A DNA stretch of 16,014 nucleotides, taken from a candidate division TA06 bacterium DG_78 (lineage in GTDB: Bacteria; Hydrothermota; Tepidihabitantia; SM23-42). The notes beneath the pieces are model-generated. The model ran no database searches and had not been told where the DNA came from. It worked only from the letters and a program-made list of their open reading frames with translations. How positions within the stretch are numbered: the first letter of the stretch is position 1; each line of letters opens with the position of its first letter. Below are positions 1 to 7,743 of the stretch, in pieces. The DNA lies in contig LJNI01000035.1 in assembly GCA_001303225.1 (NCBI GenBank), positions 1 through 16,014 of the forward strand, in the 5' to 3' direction. The position numbers and the translations under genes were made by a program.

Positions 1-834
1 AGTGAACCAGCAATCAGCGATTGCATCTTTTTCCAAAACACTGGTGGTGCCGGTGGTGGTGGTGGTGCTATTGCGCTCCACTGGGGAAGTAATCCGAATA
101 TCACCAACTGCGTCTTTTCTCAAAATACAGCAGGCGAAGGTGGTGGTGTATTTTGTTTGGATAGTGACCCGACTATTACCTACTGTATCTTCGCAAAAAA
201 CGAGGCGACCGGTTTCAGTGCAGGAGGAGGTCTACAGGGAAGGTCAGCACATCCAACAATCATCAATTGCACGTTCACCGAAAATACGGCAATAACACGA
301 GGCGGTGGTATCAATTTTAAGTACTACACCCATGCAGTGATCACCAATTGTATTCTATGGAACGACACGCCAGAAGAAATCTACGCTGAGGACGGTGATC
401 CAATTGTAACCTACTGTGATGTTCAAGGAGGCTGGACTGGCACTGGTAATATCGACGCTGATCCACTTTTTGCCGATACCGCAAACGGTGATTACCACCT
501 CTCCTGGATAAATTTCCCAATCGAAGATTCAACAAAATCGCCCTGTATTGATGCTGGCGATCCTGCTTCTCTTCTTGACCCTGATAGTACGATTGCTGAC
601 ATGGGAGCACTCTATTTTAGTCAGGAAGTAGGGATTAGAGAAGAAACAACAAAACCTATTACCTTTTATCAAGGACCAACGATCTTCAGCGGTCCATTGG
701 TTCTACCACAAGGCAAAAACTGCCGAATCTACGACATCACCGGCAGAGAAATTGATGCAAATCACCTGTTGCCAGGCGTTTATTTTATAGAGGTAAAAGG
801 ATATATAATAAATAAGGTGATAAAGGTCAAATAA
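1..834 (+). CDS. Secreted parallel beta-helix protein with short C-terminal sorting tail (5' truncated)
   Basis: The frame is open from base 1, so the N-terminus and signal peptide lie outside the window; 277 residues are visible. The first ~115 residues are repeats of the form 'P.I.NC.F..N.A..GGG', each about 22-28 residues, typical of right-handed parallel beta-helix proteins found on cell surfaces. They are followed by 'ADPLFADTANGDYHLS' and 'SPCIDAGDP', the signature that closes many such helices (choice-of-anchor-Q-like). The last 52 residues (bases 676-831), starting PTIF and containing DITGRE and PGVYFIE, form a short sorting tail of the Por/type IX kind, which would direct export and surface attachment. 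The same tail occurs, ungapped, in the genes ending at 7387 and 10135. The ligand or substrate of the helix is not evident. The repeat class and tail are clear; the function is unknown. Confidence 0.85.
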   Translation, partial: SEPAISDCIFFQNTGGAGGGGGAIALHWGSNPNITNCVFSQNTAGEGGGVFCLDSDPTITYCIFAKNEATGFSAGGGLQGRSAHPTIINCTFTENTAITRGGGINFKYYTHAVITNCILWNDTPEEIYAEDGDPIVTYCDVQGGWTGTGNIDADPLFADTANGDYHLSWINFPIEDSTKSPCIDAGDPASLLDPDSTIADMGALYFSQEVGIREETTKPITFYQGPTIFSGPLVLPQGKNCRIYDITGREIDANHLLPGVYFIEVKGYIINKVIKVK

Positions 835-916
835 TAACTTAATGACTTAGTGACTATTAACATAATAATTCAATACCTCACAGCAGTAATTCTGTTTTCT
901 CCCAATTCTTTATTCC

Positions 917-952
917 CTACGCACTTCTCCCGCACAAAGTGCTCTACGGTAG
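917..952. promoter_or_regulatory. Inverted repeat just upstream of the peptidase promoter
   Basis: GCACTT (921-926) and AAGTGC (937-942) form a perfect 6-bp inverted repeat with a 10-base loop. CTAC (917-920) and GTAG (949-952) can extend it across a bulge. It ends next to the -35 box of the promoter at 953. It could be an operator or the end of the upstream transcript; there is no T-run, so a simple terminator is unlikely. The rest of the 155-base gap shows nothing I can name. Confidence 0.3.
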
Positions 953-981
953 TTGACTATCGCATTTATCTGTAGTATAAT
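953..981 (+). promoter_or_regulatory. Promoter of the M1 peptidase, probably leaderless
   Basis: TTGACT (953-958), a 17-base spacer and TATAAT (976-981) make a near-consensus housekeeping promoter. A start 7 bases after the -10 box falls at about 988, and the ATG is at 990, so little or no leader is expected. No Shine-Dalgarno sequence precedes the ATG, which agrees with leaderless translation. Confidence 0.65.
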
Positions 982-989
982 ACTAACAA

Positions 990-3008
990 ATGCATAAATC
1001 TACAAACATAATACTTTACTGCATTACGCTCTTCGCTTTACTCGCTACGCTTCTAAGTGCTCAATCACCAGCTAACTACGACTTGATGCGTGCCACACTC
1101 CAGCAGGTGAAAGAACAAGAGATGCAATCATGGATTGAAAGAATCGTGTGGGAAAAAACTCGCGGAGACCGGCAATCAGATTTTGATTCACGTTATGTAC
1201 AGATTGACATTGAAGTCCACATCGATGCTGAGACGATCTATGCTACAGTAGAAACCGAATTTCAGAGTCTCGTTGATGGTCTCGATGAAATTTCCCTCGA
1301 CTTTGATGATGCCTTTACTGTCGACTCTGTTTTCGAAAATGGTGCTGCATACACGCTCATTGCTGAAACCCTCACCGTCACACTCGACCAAGCATACAAT
1401 ACGGGTGAGACTTTTTCAGTCGCAACAACCTATCATGGTCATCCGCGTCTGGTCGGAGGTGTCAAAGGATTTCGCTTCGAAAGTCACCAGGGTATTCCAA
1501 TTGTCGCAACACTCTGTACGCCGTACTTAGCACATATGTGGTGGCCCTGTGTCGATGGTCCTGCTGATAAACTCGACTCGGTCCATCTCCGCATTACAAT
1601 TCCCGATACATCATACGCAGGATTCTCACTCTACGCTGCATCCAATGGCGCATTGATGAACATCGCCTATCCGCGGCAAGGATGGACTACCTATGAGTGG
1701 CATGAGAACTATCCTATTGTTCCCTACTACGTGTCTCTTGCAATCTCCAACTACCGTATCTACTCGCATTTTTACCACTATGATACCGATTCTATGGAAG
1801 TGCCCTACTATGTCTTTCCAGAACATTATGAACAGTCTCAGGCAACCTTTGCCGAGACAGTCGATATGATTACCTATTTTGCCTCGCTCTTCGGCGAATA
1901 TCCATTCGTCACTGAAAAATACTCAATGGCAGAGATCGGATTCTATGGTGCTATCGAAAAGCAGACCAAGACGATCATGGGCGGAGTTAGCTATGGGTGG
2001 TACATGGTAGTCTGTCACGAACTCTCGCATATGTGGTTCGGTGACATGATCAGTCCGACGAGCTGGCACCACTGTTGGGTCAATGAAGGATTTGCCACGT
2101 ACTGTGAAGCTCTGTGGTGGGGTGATAAGTACGGTATGAATGCATATCATAACTACATGGATGACCTTAAGTACTGGCAAGGCGGCACGATCTACCTCTA
2201 CGATATCTCTGATCCTTTCCAAATATTCTTACAAATCTGTTATGCCAAAGGCGCTTGGGTATTGCACATGTTGAGGCATGCGGTCGGCGATTCGACCTTC
2301 TTTGATATCATGTACACCTATGCTACAGATCCGCAATACATGTATGGGAATGCGAGCACTGAAGATTTTCAAGGTGTCTGTGAAACCGTCTCTGGTTTAG
2401 ACCTGTCTGATTTCTTTGACCAGTGGATCTATGATGAGTACTATCCGAGGTACCAGTACTGGTGGTACGCAGAACCAGAAAAAAATAGGCATCAGATTCA
2501 CGTTGGCATTAGACAGATGCAGCAAAGTTCTGGCTGGCGACCAATATTTGTGATGCCTATCGACCTTGTGTTTTCTCTTTCTGGAGGTGGTGATACGACA
2601 GTCGTGGTCCAGAATAACGACACGCTCCAGACATATCAATTCGAATTCGATGATGCACCGACTGCGCTCAGTCTTGACCCTGATGAATGGATTCTCAGGT
2701 ATGCGGTTGAAAGTATCGAAGAAACTGCAGCCCCTCCTTTCGTTACTCAAAATCTATCCTTACAATGTTTACCCAATCCAGTTTCTGGTGTCGCACACAT
2801 CGAATACACACTTCCCCATACAACAGATATTACAATCAGCCTCTACAATATCGCAGGTCAGCGTCTCGTTCGATTAGATCATGGCAACAAAAATGGAGGC
2901 ATACATCTTCTTCAGTGGAACACAAACAATCTACCATCTGGTGTATATTTTCTGCACCTAACAATTCCTGAAAGCACTTTAGTGCACAAGGTTACCTTAC
3001 TAAGATAA
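990..3008 (+). CDS. Secreted M1 family zinc metallopeptidase (aminopeptidase) with long sorting tail
   Basis: This 672-residue protein starts with a signal peptide (residues 1-24, hydrophobic core ILYCITLFALLATLLS, cut near SAQ). Residues ~45-320 resemble the M1 N-terminal beta domain. The catalytic domain has HELSH at 343-347 and NEGF with Glu366, exactly HExxH-X18-E, giving the three zinc ligands. Tyr418 in YAKGAWVLHML matches the conserved M1 tyrosine. The exopeptidase motif, normally GxMEN, reads GAIEK (320-324), so the glutamate is kept but Asn is Lys. Residues ~590-672 (PNPVSG, then GQRL, LPSGVYFLHL, ending VTLLR) are a canonical long Por/type IX sorting tail. It probably trims peptides outside the cell. 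It is monocistronic, with its own promoter at 953. An orphan short tail lies in frame directly behind its TAA stop. Family assignment is firm; strict aminopeptidase activity is inferred. Confidence 0.93.
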   Translation: MHKSTNIILYCITLFALLATLLSAQSPANYDLMRATLQQVKEQEMQSWIERIVWEKTRGDRQSDFDSRYVQIDIEVHIDAETIYATVETEFQSLVDGLDEISLDFDDAFTVDSVFENGAAYTLIAETLTVTLDQAYNTGETFSVATTYHGHPRLVGGVKGFRFESHQGIPIVATLCTPYLAHMWWPCVDGPADKLDSVHLRITIPDTSYAGFSLYAASNGALMNIAYPRQGWTTYEWHENYPIVPYYVSLAISNYRIYSHFYHYDTDSMEVPYYVFPEHYEQSQATFAETVDMITYFASLFGEYPFVTEKYSMAEIGFYGAIEKQTKTIMGGVSYGWYMVVCHELSHMWFGDMISPTSWHHCWVNEGFATYCEALWWGDKYGMNAYHNYMDDLKYWQGGTIYLYDISDPFQIFLQICYAKGAWVLHMLRHAVGDSTFFDIMYTYATDPQYMYGNASTEDFQGVCETVSGLDLSDFFDQWIYDEYYPRYQYWWYAEPEKNRHQIHVGIRQMQQSSGWRPIFVMPIDLVFSLSGGGDTTVVVQNNDTLQTYQFEFDDAPTALSLDPDEWILRYAVESIEETAAPPFVTQNLSLQCLPNPVSGVAHIEYTLPHTTDITISLYNIAGQRLVRLDHGNKNGGIHLLQWNTNNLPSGVYFLHLTIPESTLVHKVTLLR

Positions 3009-3200
3009 TCAGTGCCGACAATTGTTAGAAGAGGTGCAATAATTTCTCTTCCTCTGGGTACCCATGTATTATATTCTGTTACTGGTCAGGAAATTTCCCG
3101 ATGGAATAATACTGAGACACTCACCATTCCCAATATTTCAACTGGAATTTATTTTTTAAACATACAGAGTAGGACATTCAAAAAAATCATCATTTTCTAA
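3009..3200 (+). pseudogene. Orphan short sorting tail in frame after the peptidase stop codon
   Basis: The peptidase ends with TAA at 3006-3008. The same frame stays open for another 63 codons to TAA at 3198-3200. The peptide runs from PTIV through 'YSVTGQEISRW' and 'ISTGIYFLNI' to a lysine-rich hydrophobic end. This is the layout of the short sorting tail in the genes ending at 834, 7387 and 10135, but more diverged and 61 residues long. A GTG at 3012 could start it, but no ribosome binding site precedes it and it has no signal peptide, so it is unlikely to work alone. It may be a displaced tail left when a longer tail was inserted, or it may be reached by stop-codon readthrough. It has no internal stop or frameshift, so it is recent or selected. 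Confidence 0.65.
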
Positions 3201-3211
3201 CACCGGCATCC

Positions 3212-3239
3212 TTGACATACACAGAACCACAAATATAAT
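3212..3239 (+). promoter_or_regulatory. Promoter of the two-gene propeller operon
   Basis: TTGACA (3212-3217), a 16-base spacer and TATAAT (3234-3239) match the consensus at every base. The predicted start is near 3246, giving a leader of about 68 bases before the ATG at 3314. Confidence 0.75.
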
Positions 3240-3245
3240 TTCATA

Positions 3246-3313
3246 AGCACATCTACGAAAAGGAGGGTTTGTCCTCAGACGTGTCCTGTGTAGGGTCAAC
3301 GAAGGAGGAAACT
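3246..3313 (+). promoter_or_regulatory. Leader with two ribosome-binding-site-like sequences
   Basis: AGGAGG occurs at 3261-3266 and again at 3303-3308; the second lies 5 bases before ATG 3314 and decides that start. TTG 3269 and GTG 3281 are in the same frame with no stop between, so an N-terminal extension is possible, but it would sit in front of the signal peptide. GAGG (3263-3266) can pair with CCTC (3273-3276) and would hide the first site. Confidence 0.4.
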
Positions 3314-5812
3314 ATGAGTAAACTTATTTTATCAATAATAATAGCACTATTCCTGCCCCTTATACTACTCGCGCAAACAGACAGATGGGTATACACGTAT
3401 AATGGACCTAATAATTTTCTGGACGAAGCCCGCTCAATAGCTTCAGGTCCAGACGGCAATATTTATGCTGCAGGATATAGCTATGGCATTGGCACTGTGC
3501 AGGATTTTACAGTTATAAGCCTTGACACTGGAGGAGATACAAATTGGGTTTACAGGTATAATGGCCCTACGAACTCCACCGACATCGCCAATGCAATTAC
3601 AGTTGGTGCCGATGGAAATCTCTATGTTGCAGGACGCAGGAACGGCTTTAATTTCATCGTTATAAACCTCGATACAAGTGGAACACAAGAATGGCTATAT
3701 AATTACGGTAGCGGCGAGGCTTCTTCAATTGTTTACGGGCTCGATGACAATATCTATGCCGCAGGAAATACTTCGACTGGAGGTGTGGATTTTGCTGTTA
3801 TAAGCATTGATACTGGTGGAACACAGAGGTGGGTATATGAGTATGATGGACCAGAGAGCGATTACGACCAAGCTAATGCAGTTGTTTATGGCCTGGATGG
3901 AAATATCTATGCAGCAGGATACTGTACTGACACAACCTGGCTATATATTTTCACAGTGATAAGCCTTACAACAGATGGAGATACAAATTGGACATACCAG
4001 TATACAGGATCTGGCACCTTTGACAATGAAGCAAAAGCAATTGTCTATGGTCCAGATGACAATCTTTATGTGGCAGGATACAGCACAGACAGTAGCACCT
4101 GGGTTGATCTAACTGTGATAAGTCTTGACACCACAGGAACAGAAAGATGGATTTACACCTACAATGGCTCGGGAAATTTTTATGATTGGGCCAATGTAAT
4201 TGTCTATGGTCCAGATGGCAACTTATATGTAGCCGGAACGAGCTGGAGCACCAATTATGATTTTATTGTTCTCAGTCTTACAACGGATGGAGATACAAAC
4301 TGGGTGTACACAGCCCCGTCATTTGATGAAGCCACATGCCTCGTGTATGGAGCAGATGACTATATCTACGCAGGCGGATTTAGTAGCAATATAGGAATTG
4401 CCTGTCTCACAAACACGGGTAATGAAAATTGGTTTTATTCGTATGATGGACCTGGAGGCAGTAGTGATTGGTGTACGGCTATTATGTACGGGTCAGACAG
4501 CACTGTCTATGCTACAGGAGCAAGTGTAGAGGTTGCACCGTGGCCTGATTTCGCCGTAATAAGTATGTTCAGTGATATGTACTCTCCATCGATCCCTCAG
4601 TTAATCTCGCCGTCTGATAATGCGTATCTAAATGATCCATTAGTTACCTGTATCTGGCACCAGGCTGTCGATACAGGGTCTGGTATTAAGAACTATGTGT
4701 TTCACTATGCGATGGATTCACTTTTCACTGGTGTAGATAGTGTTGTATTGGCTGACACGTTTTATACAAATACTTTTTTGGACATCACCTATTTTTGGAG
4801 GGTAAAAGCAGCAGACAGTGCTGGAAATCAGAGCACCTGGTCTGATGTCTGGTCATTTAATGTGGACACACTGACACCAGAAATCCCTCTTCTCGTGAGC
4901 CCGATAAATGGCATAGTATTGTCTGATACCACGGTTACCTTTGAATGGACTGAGGTCTATTTTATGAAGAACAATAATTTTCTAATAGAGAAAGAAAAAA
5001 GAAGCGCGGGTTTTCGCTCAGCTCCGGTTAGATATGTACTTCAAGCTGATACCGGTCTCACGTTTACCGTACCTCTAGTAATAGACACAACTGATACACA
5101 TTCTGTTAGTTTGAATATTACAGAAAATTTTTACTACTGGCGAGTAAAAGCTTTTGACTTAGCACAGAACGAAAGTCCCTATTCAAATCCTGATTCATTT
5201 GGGGTTGATATAAGCCCACCATTGATCGATTCCACAAGTGTATGGTCTGATACGAGCTATGCAGGACCATTCCCCGTGTATACAAACGTCATAGATAATA
5301 GTGGAGTCGACACTGTTATACTCTATTACAAGCGGACTGAAGATCCCGCATGGTTTTTTGCTGGAATGACCGAAGGTATGGATAATTGGTATAACGGATT
5401 AATCCCTGAAGTATTCATGCTGGACGACACTGTAAAATATTACATCTATGCAGAAGATATTCTTGGGCAGGATTCAACTGATCCTGGTGGTGCACCTGGA
5501 AATTATTACTCTTTTATTGCAAACTTCACCGGAATAATGGAACATCAAGATATTCCTAAAGTCTTCTCATTCGGACTAAAACAGAATCCAACCAGAGGAA
5601 AAGCCCTCTTTAGCCTTGCGCTACCTTCGGATGCCATGGTTAATTTAAATATCTATGACGTTTGTGGTCGACTAGTCGCTCAGCCTCTGGCAGGCAAAAA
5701 ATCTGCAGGTTTCTATGAACTTCCTTGGACACCAACCGCTGCTGGAGTCTACTTCTATAACCTCAATTCTCCTTGGCAACATAAAATCGGTAAATTAGTT
5801 TTATTAAAGTAG
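3314..5812 (+). CDS. Secreted SBBP-type beta-propeller protein with Ig-like domains and long sorting tail
   Basis: This 832-residue protein starts at ATG 3314, chosen for the strong AGGAGG 5 bases upstream and the signal peptide (SKLILSIIIALFLPLILLAQ) that follows at once. Residues ~25-420 hold eight repeats of about 45-55 residues with the pattern 'W.Y.Y.G......A.aiv.G.DgN.Y.aGy.......f.vislt..G', typical of SBBP/beta-propeller repeats, so an eight-unit propeller is likely. Two fibronectin-III-like domains follow (~422-522 and ~522-634, each with 'YFWRVKA' or 'YYWRVKA'), then another Ig-like domain (~635-740). The end (~745-832, QNPTRGKALFSL, AAGVYFYNL, LVLLK) is a canonical long sorting tail. 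The second Fn3 carries a basic insertion at 550-571. The next gene starts 9 bases later, so the two form an operon. Ligand unknown; probably an extracellular adhesion or structural protein. Confidence 0.87.
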   Translation: MSKLILSIIIALFLPLILLAQTDRWVYTYNGPNNFLDEARSIASGPDGNIYAAGYSYGIGTVQDFTVISLDTGGDTNWVYRYNGPTNSTDIANAITVGADGNLYVAGRRNGFNFIVINLDTSGTQEWLYNYGSGEASSIVYGLDDNIYAAGNTSTGGVDFAVISIDTGGTQRWVYEYDGPESDYDQANAVVYGLDGNIYAAGYCTDTTWLYIFTVISLTTDGDTNWTYQYTGSGTFDNEAKAIVYGPDDNLYVAGYSTDSSTWVDLTVISLDTTGTERWIYTYNGSGNFYDWANVIVYGPDGNLYVAGTSWSTNYDFIVLSLTTDGDTNWVYTAPSFDEATCLVYGADDYIYAGGFSSNIGIACLTNTGNENWFYSYDGPGGSSDWCTAIMYGSDSTVYATGASVEVAPWPDFAVISMFSDMYSPSIPQLISPSDNAYLNDPLVTCIWHQAVDTGSGIKNYVFHYAMDSLFTGVDSVVLADTFYTNTFLDITYFWRVKAADSAGNQSTWSDVWSFNVDTLTPEIPLLVSPINGIVLSDTTVTFEWTEVYFMKNNNFLIEKEKRSAGFRSAPVRYVLQADTGLTFTVPLVIDTTDTHSVSLNITENFYYWRVKAFDLAQNESPYSNPDSFGVDISPPLIDSTSVWSDTSYAGPFPVYTNVIDNSGVDTVILYYKRTEDPAWFFAGMTEGMDNWYNGLIPEVFMLDDTVKYYIYAEDILGQDSTDPGGAPGNYYSFIANFTGIMEHQDIPKVFSFGLKQNPTRGKALFSLALPSDAMVNLNIYDVCGRLVAQPLAGKKSAGFYELPWTPTAAGVYFYNLNSPWQHKIGKLVLLK

Positions 5813-5821
5813 GAAGGCATT

Positions 5822-7387
5822 ATGAATTATTTTTCTAAAAAACTTACAAAGGTCAGTCATTACGTCCTATTTTCCAGTTCCTCCTTCCTCGTTTTTACTT
5901 CATTATTATTTTCATTTCCCTATCAAGATGGCTGGCCGCAGGAAATCGAAGGCGGTGTTGATTTTTCTTCTCCAGTCTTCGTAGATGTAGATGGTGATGA
6001 TACACTCGAAGTTTTGATTGCGGGTAATACAAAGTGGGTGTATCTGTTCAACCATCGGGGTGAGGCACTGCCCAATTGGCCCCAGCAGACAACGACCGGC
6101 AGTGCTCAGGAGACTTCTTCTCCATCAGTTGGAGATATCGATAATGATGGCGCAATGGAAATCGTCTACGGGTCTGATGCAGGCCAACTTCATGCCTGGG
6201 AATTTGATGGAAATGATGTAACAGGTTTCCCAGTGAACCTCGGTGACAATATCATCAGGGCATGTGCAACACTCGAGGATCTCGATGGAGATGATACCCT
6301 TGAAATTTGTATCGGCACTGGTGTTAACCTCTACAGATTCTTCGTGTACCGACACAATGGTGCGCTCTCTTTCTTTAAGAATGTTGAAGGCAGAGTCCAC
6401 TCAACTGCTGGAATCGCGGACATCGACAAAGACGGAAACGTGGAAATCATTCATGGTGTTGACCGTAATGTCCAGTATGGTGTGTATGCCTGGGAAGCAA
6501 CTGGTGATTCCTGCTCTGGTTGGCCACAGGAAACCGGACACCATGTTGATGGTTCACCAGCACTCGCTGATATTGATGGAGATTCCACCTATGAAATCTT
6601 TGTCGGTTCAATCGATAACAATGTCTATGCCTGGGACTATCTCGGTAATGACCTCGCATCATGGCCTAATAGTGTTGGTTCAGGTATTTACCAGGGAGTT
6701 GTTTCATCACCGGCAGTCGGTGACATTAATAACGATTACGTGCTCGACATCGTGATTGGCAGGGGAATTATTCAGTCTTCTAATGGTGCGGTCTTTGCGT
6801 TCAGTGCCAATGGTGATACACTTCCTAATTTTCCTATCATTATTGCGACTGGTTCAGTCACCTCATCACCGGTGCTTGCGGATATTGATGGAGATCCAGA
6901 TATCGAAATCATTGTCGGGTGTCAGGATGGAAAGCTCTATGCGTTCAATCCTGATGCGAGTGATGTTGATAGTTTTCCCATCACGGTCTGTTCTTCTATT
7001 ACTTCATCACCAGCAGTCGCAGACATTGACTTAGACGGCGATCTCGAAATTGCAGTCGGTGGTAATGACAGCCTCTATATCTGGGATCTTGCTGTTGCAT
7101 ATGATATAGACCGTATGCCCTGGCCCATGTTCCACCATGACCCACAGCACACTGGTAGACTTCCCCTCGGCACTGGAATTCCTGTGTACGAAACTGAAAC
7201 CGACACACCTGCACCCTCTCATCTCTTTCCAACGATCTTTACTGGACCTCTGTACCTGCCCCAGGATAAAGACTGCCGAATCTTCGACATCACTGGCAGA
7301 ACAGTTGACGCGACCAATTTGACTCCTGGAATTTATTTTATTGAGATAGACGGCCAGATTACACATAAAACAATCAAGGTACGATGA
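5822..7387 (+). CDS. Secreted FG-GAP/VCBS-repeat propeller protein with short sorting tail
   Basis: This 521-residue protein starts at ATG 5822, with AGGAAGG overlapping the stop codon of the upstream gene, which indicates operon translation. The N-terminus has a basic stretch and a hydrophobic segment (residues ~15-32, signal peptide). Residues ~45-430 contain about eight FG-GAP/VCBS-type units, each with 'SSP.vaDiDgDg..EI.vG' followed by an 'aW...G' strand. The DxDxDG loops are typical calcium sites of integrin-like propellers. MPWPMFHHDPQHTG (432-445) is the closing motif common in this family. The last 52 residues (470-521, PTIFTGPL, DITGRT, PGIYFIEIDG, ending IKVR) are the short sorting tail. 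It is co-transcribed with the SBBP propeller from 3212 and probably forms part of the surface with it. The repeats and tail are clear; the role is not. Confidence 0.9.
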   Translation: MNYFSKKLTKVSHYVLFSSSSFLVFTSLLFSFPYQDGWPQEIEGGVDFSSPVFVDVDGDDTLEVLIAGNTKWVYLFNHRGEALPNWPQQTTTGSAQETSSPSVGDIDNDGAMEIVYGSDAGQLHAWEFDGNDVTGFPVNLGDNIIRACATLEDLDGDDTLEICIGTGVNLYRFFVYRHNGALSFFKNVEGRVHSTAGIADIDKDGNVEIIHGVDRNVQYGVYAWEATGDSCSGWPQETGHHVDGSPALADIDGDSTYEIFVGSIDNNVYAWDYLGNDLASWPNSVGSGIYQGVVSSPAVGDINNDYVLDIVIGRGIIQSSNGAVFAFSANGDTLPNFPIIIATGSVTSSPVLADIDGDPDIEIIVGCQDGKLYAFNPDASDVDSFPITVCSSITSSPAVADIDLDGDLEIAVGGNDSLYIWDLAVAYDIDRMPWPMFHHDPQHTGRLPLGTGIPVYETETDTPAPSHLFPTIFTGPLYLPQDKDCRIFDITGRTVDATNLTPGIYFIEIDGQITHKTIKVR

Positions 7388-7413
7388 ACCAGGTATGCGC
7401 GAATTTTACCTGC

Positions 7414-7475
7414 CAATTTTTTCCTACGGATTGAAAAATTGAGCATCCCTACACAATTAAGGTGGATAAAGGGGT
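7414..7475. repeat. Palindrome plus 37-bp element, copy A
   Basis: CAATTTTTT (7414-7422) pairs with GAAAAATTG (7433-7441), nine pairs with one G-T wobble. It is followed by copy A of a 37-bp element (7439-7475) that also occurs at 11654-11690 and 14331-14367. The element begins TTGAG, has ATCCCT near its 5' end and AGGGG near its 3' end, and is itself an imperfect inverted repeat. The hairpin together with the element is repeated behind the small gene at 11419-11622. Confidence 0.7.
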
Positions 7476-7530
7476 ACATCTCCGATGTAGGCTAAAAATT
7501 CAGTGTCCTGATTTTTCGCAGAAAATCAGG
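7475..7530. repeat. Two hairpins between the tail gene and the tail remnant
   Basis: TACATC (7475-7480) pairs with GATGTA (7484-7489) around a TCC loop. CCTGATTTT (7507-7515) pairs perfectly with AAAATCAGG (7522-7530). The second hairpin ends exactly where the tail remnant at 7532 begins, so it looks inserted into, or recombined with, an old tail-coding sequence. Confidence 0.55.
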
Positions 7531-7531
7531 G

Positions 7532-7585
7532 TACTTTATCGAAATGAACGGCCGGATAGAACAGAAAATTATTAAGATACGATAA
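7532..7585 (+). pseudogene. Remnant of a short sorting tail
   Basis: Read in the frame starting at 7532 the bases encode YFIEMNGRIEQKIIKIR followed by TAA. This matches the last residues of the short tails ending at 7387 (YFIEIDGQITHKTIKVR) and 10135 (YFLEIDGNITQKVVKVR) residue for residue in length. Everything upstream of the tyrosine is replaced by hairpin sequence, so only the last strand of a tail survives. It lies about 150 bases behind a complete copy. It has no start codon context or passenger and is not expected to be expressed as a protein. Confidence 0.75.
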
Positions 7586-7663
7586 CTTCTTTTGCGAATT
7601 CTGCGATTATTTTGTGTTCTCGACCTCTGTATCGGGGCTGCGCCTTACGCTCTTTCATCTGCG

Positions 7664-7683
7664 CTCTCTGCGATACCTCAGCG
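7664..7683. repeat. CTCTCTGCG element upstream of the fic promoter
   Basis: CTCTCTGCGATACCTCAGCG recurs with small changes at 11309-11328 (CTCTCTGCGATATTTCAGCA) and more loosely at 13920-13938. Each copy begins 41-47 bases upstream of a -35 box. It could be a regulator site or a degenerate dispersed repeat. Confidence 0.45.
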
Positions 7684-7708
7684 GGCTCAGTGCTAGATAC
7701 GAGGTATC

Positions 7709-7737
7709 TTGACTTGCACTTGTAATTATGTCATAAT
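7709..7737 (+). promoter_or_regulatory. Promoter of the fic gene, leaderless
   Basis: TTGACT (7709-7714), a 17-base spacer and CATAAT (7732-7737). Seven bases further on is 7744, the A of the ATG itself. No Shine-Dalgarno sequence precedes the start. Confidence 0.65.
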
Positions 7738-7743
7738 ACATCA

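Noticed and set aside
3006..3008. Selenocysteine or pyrrolysine recoding at the peptidase stop
   Set aside because: The codon is TAA, whereas those recodings use TGA and TAG, and a complete tail already ends just before it. Plain readthrough or a relic is left open.
3269..3313. TTG 3269 as start of the SBBP propeller
   Set aside because: It lies only two bases after AGGAGG, too close for efficient use, and adds a polar stretch before the signal peptide. ATG 3314 has ideal spacing.
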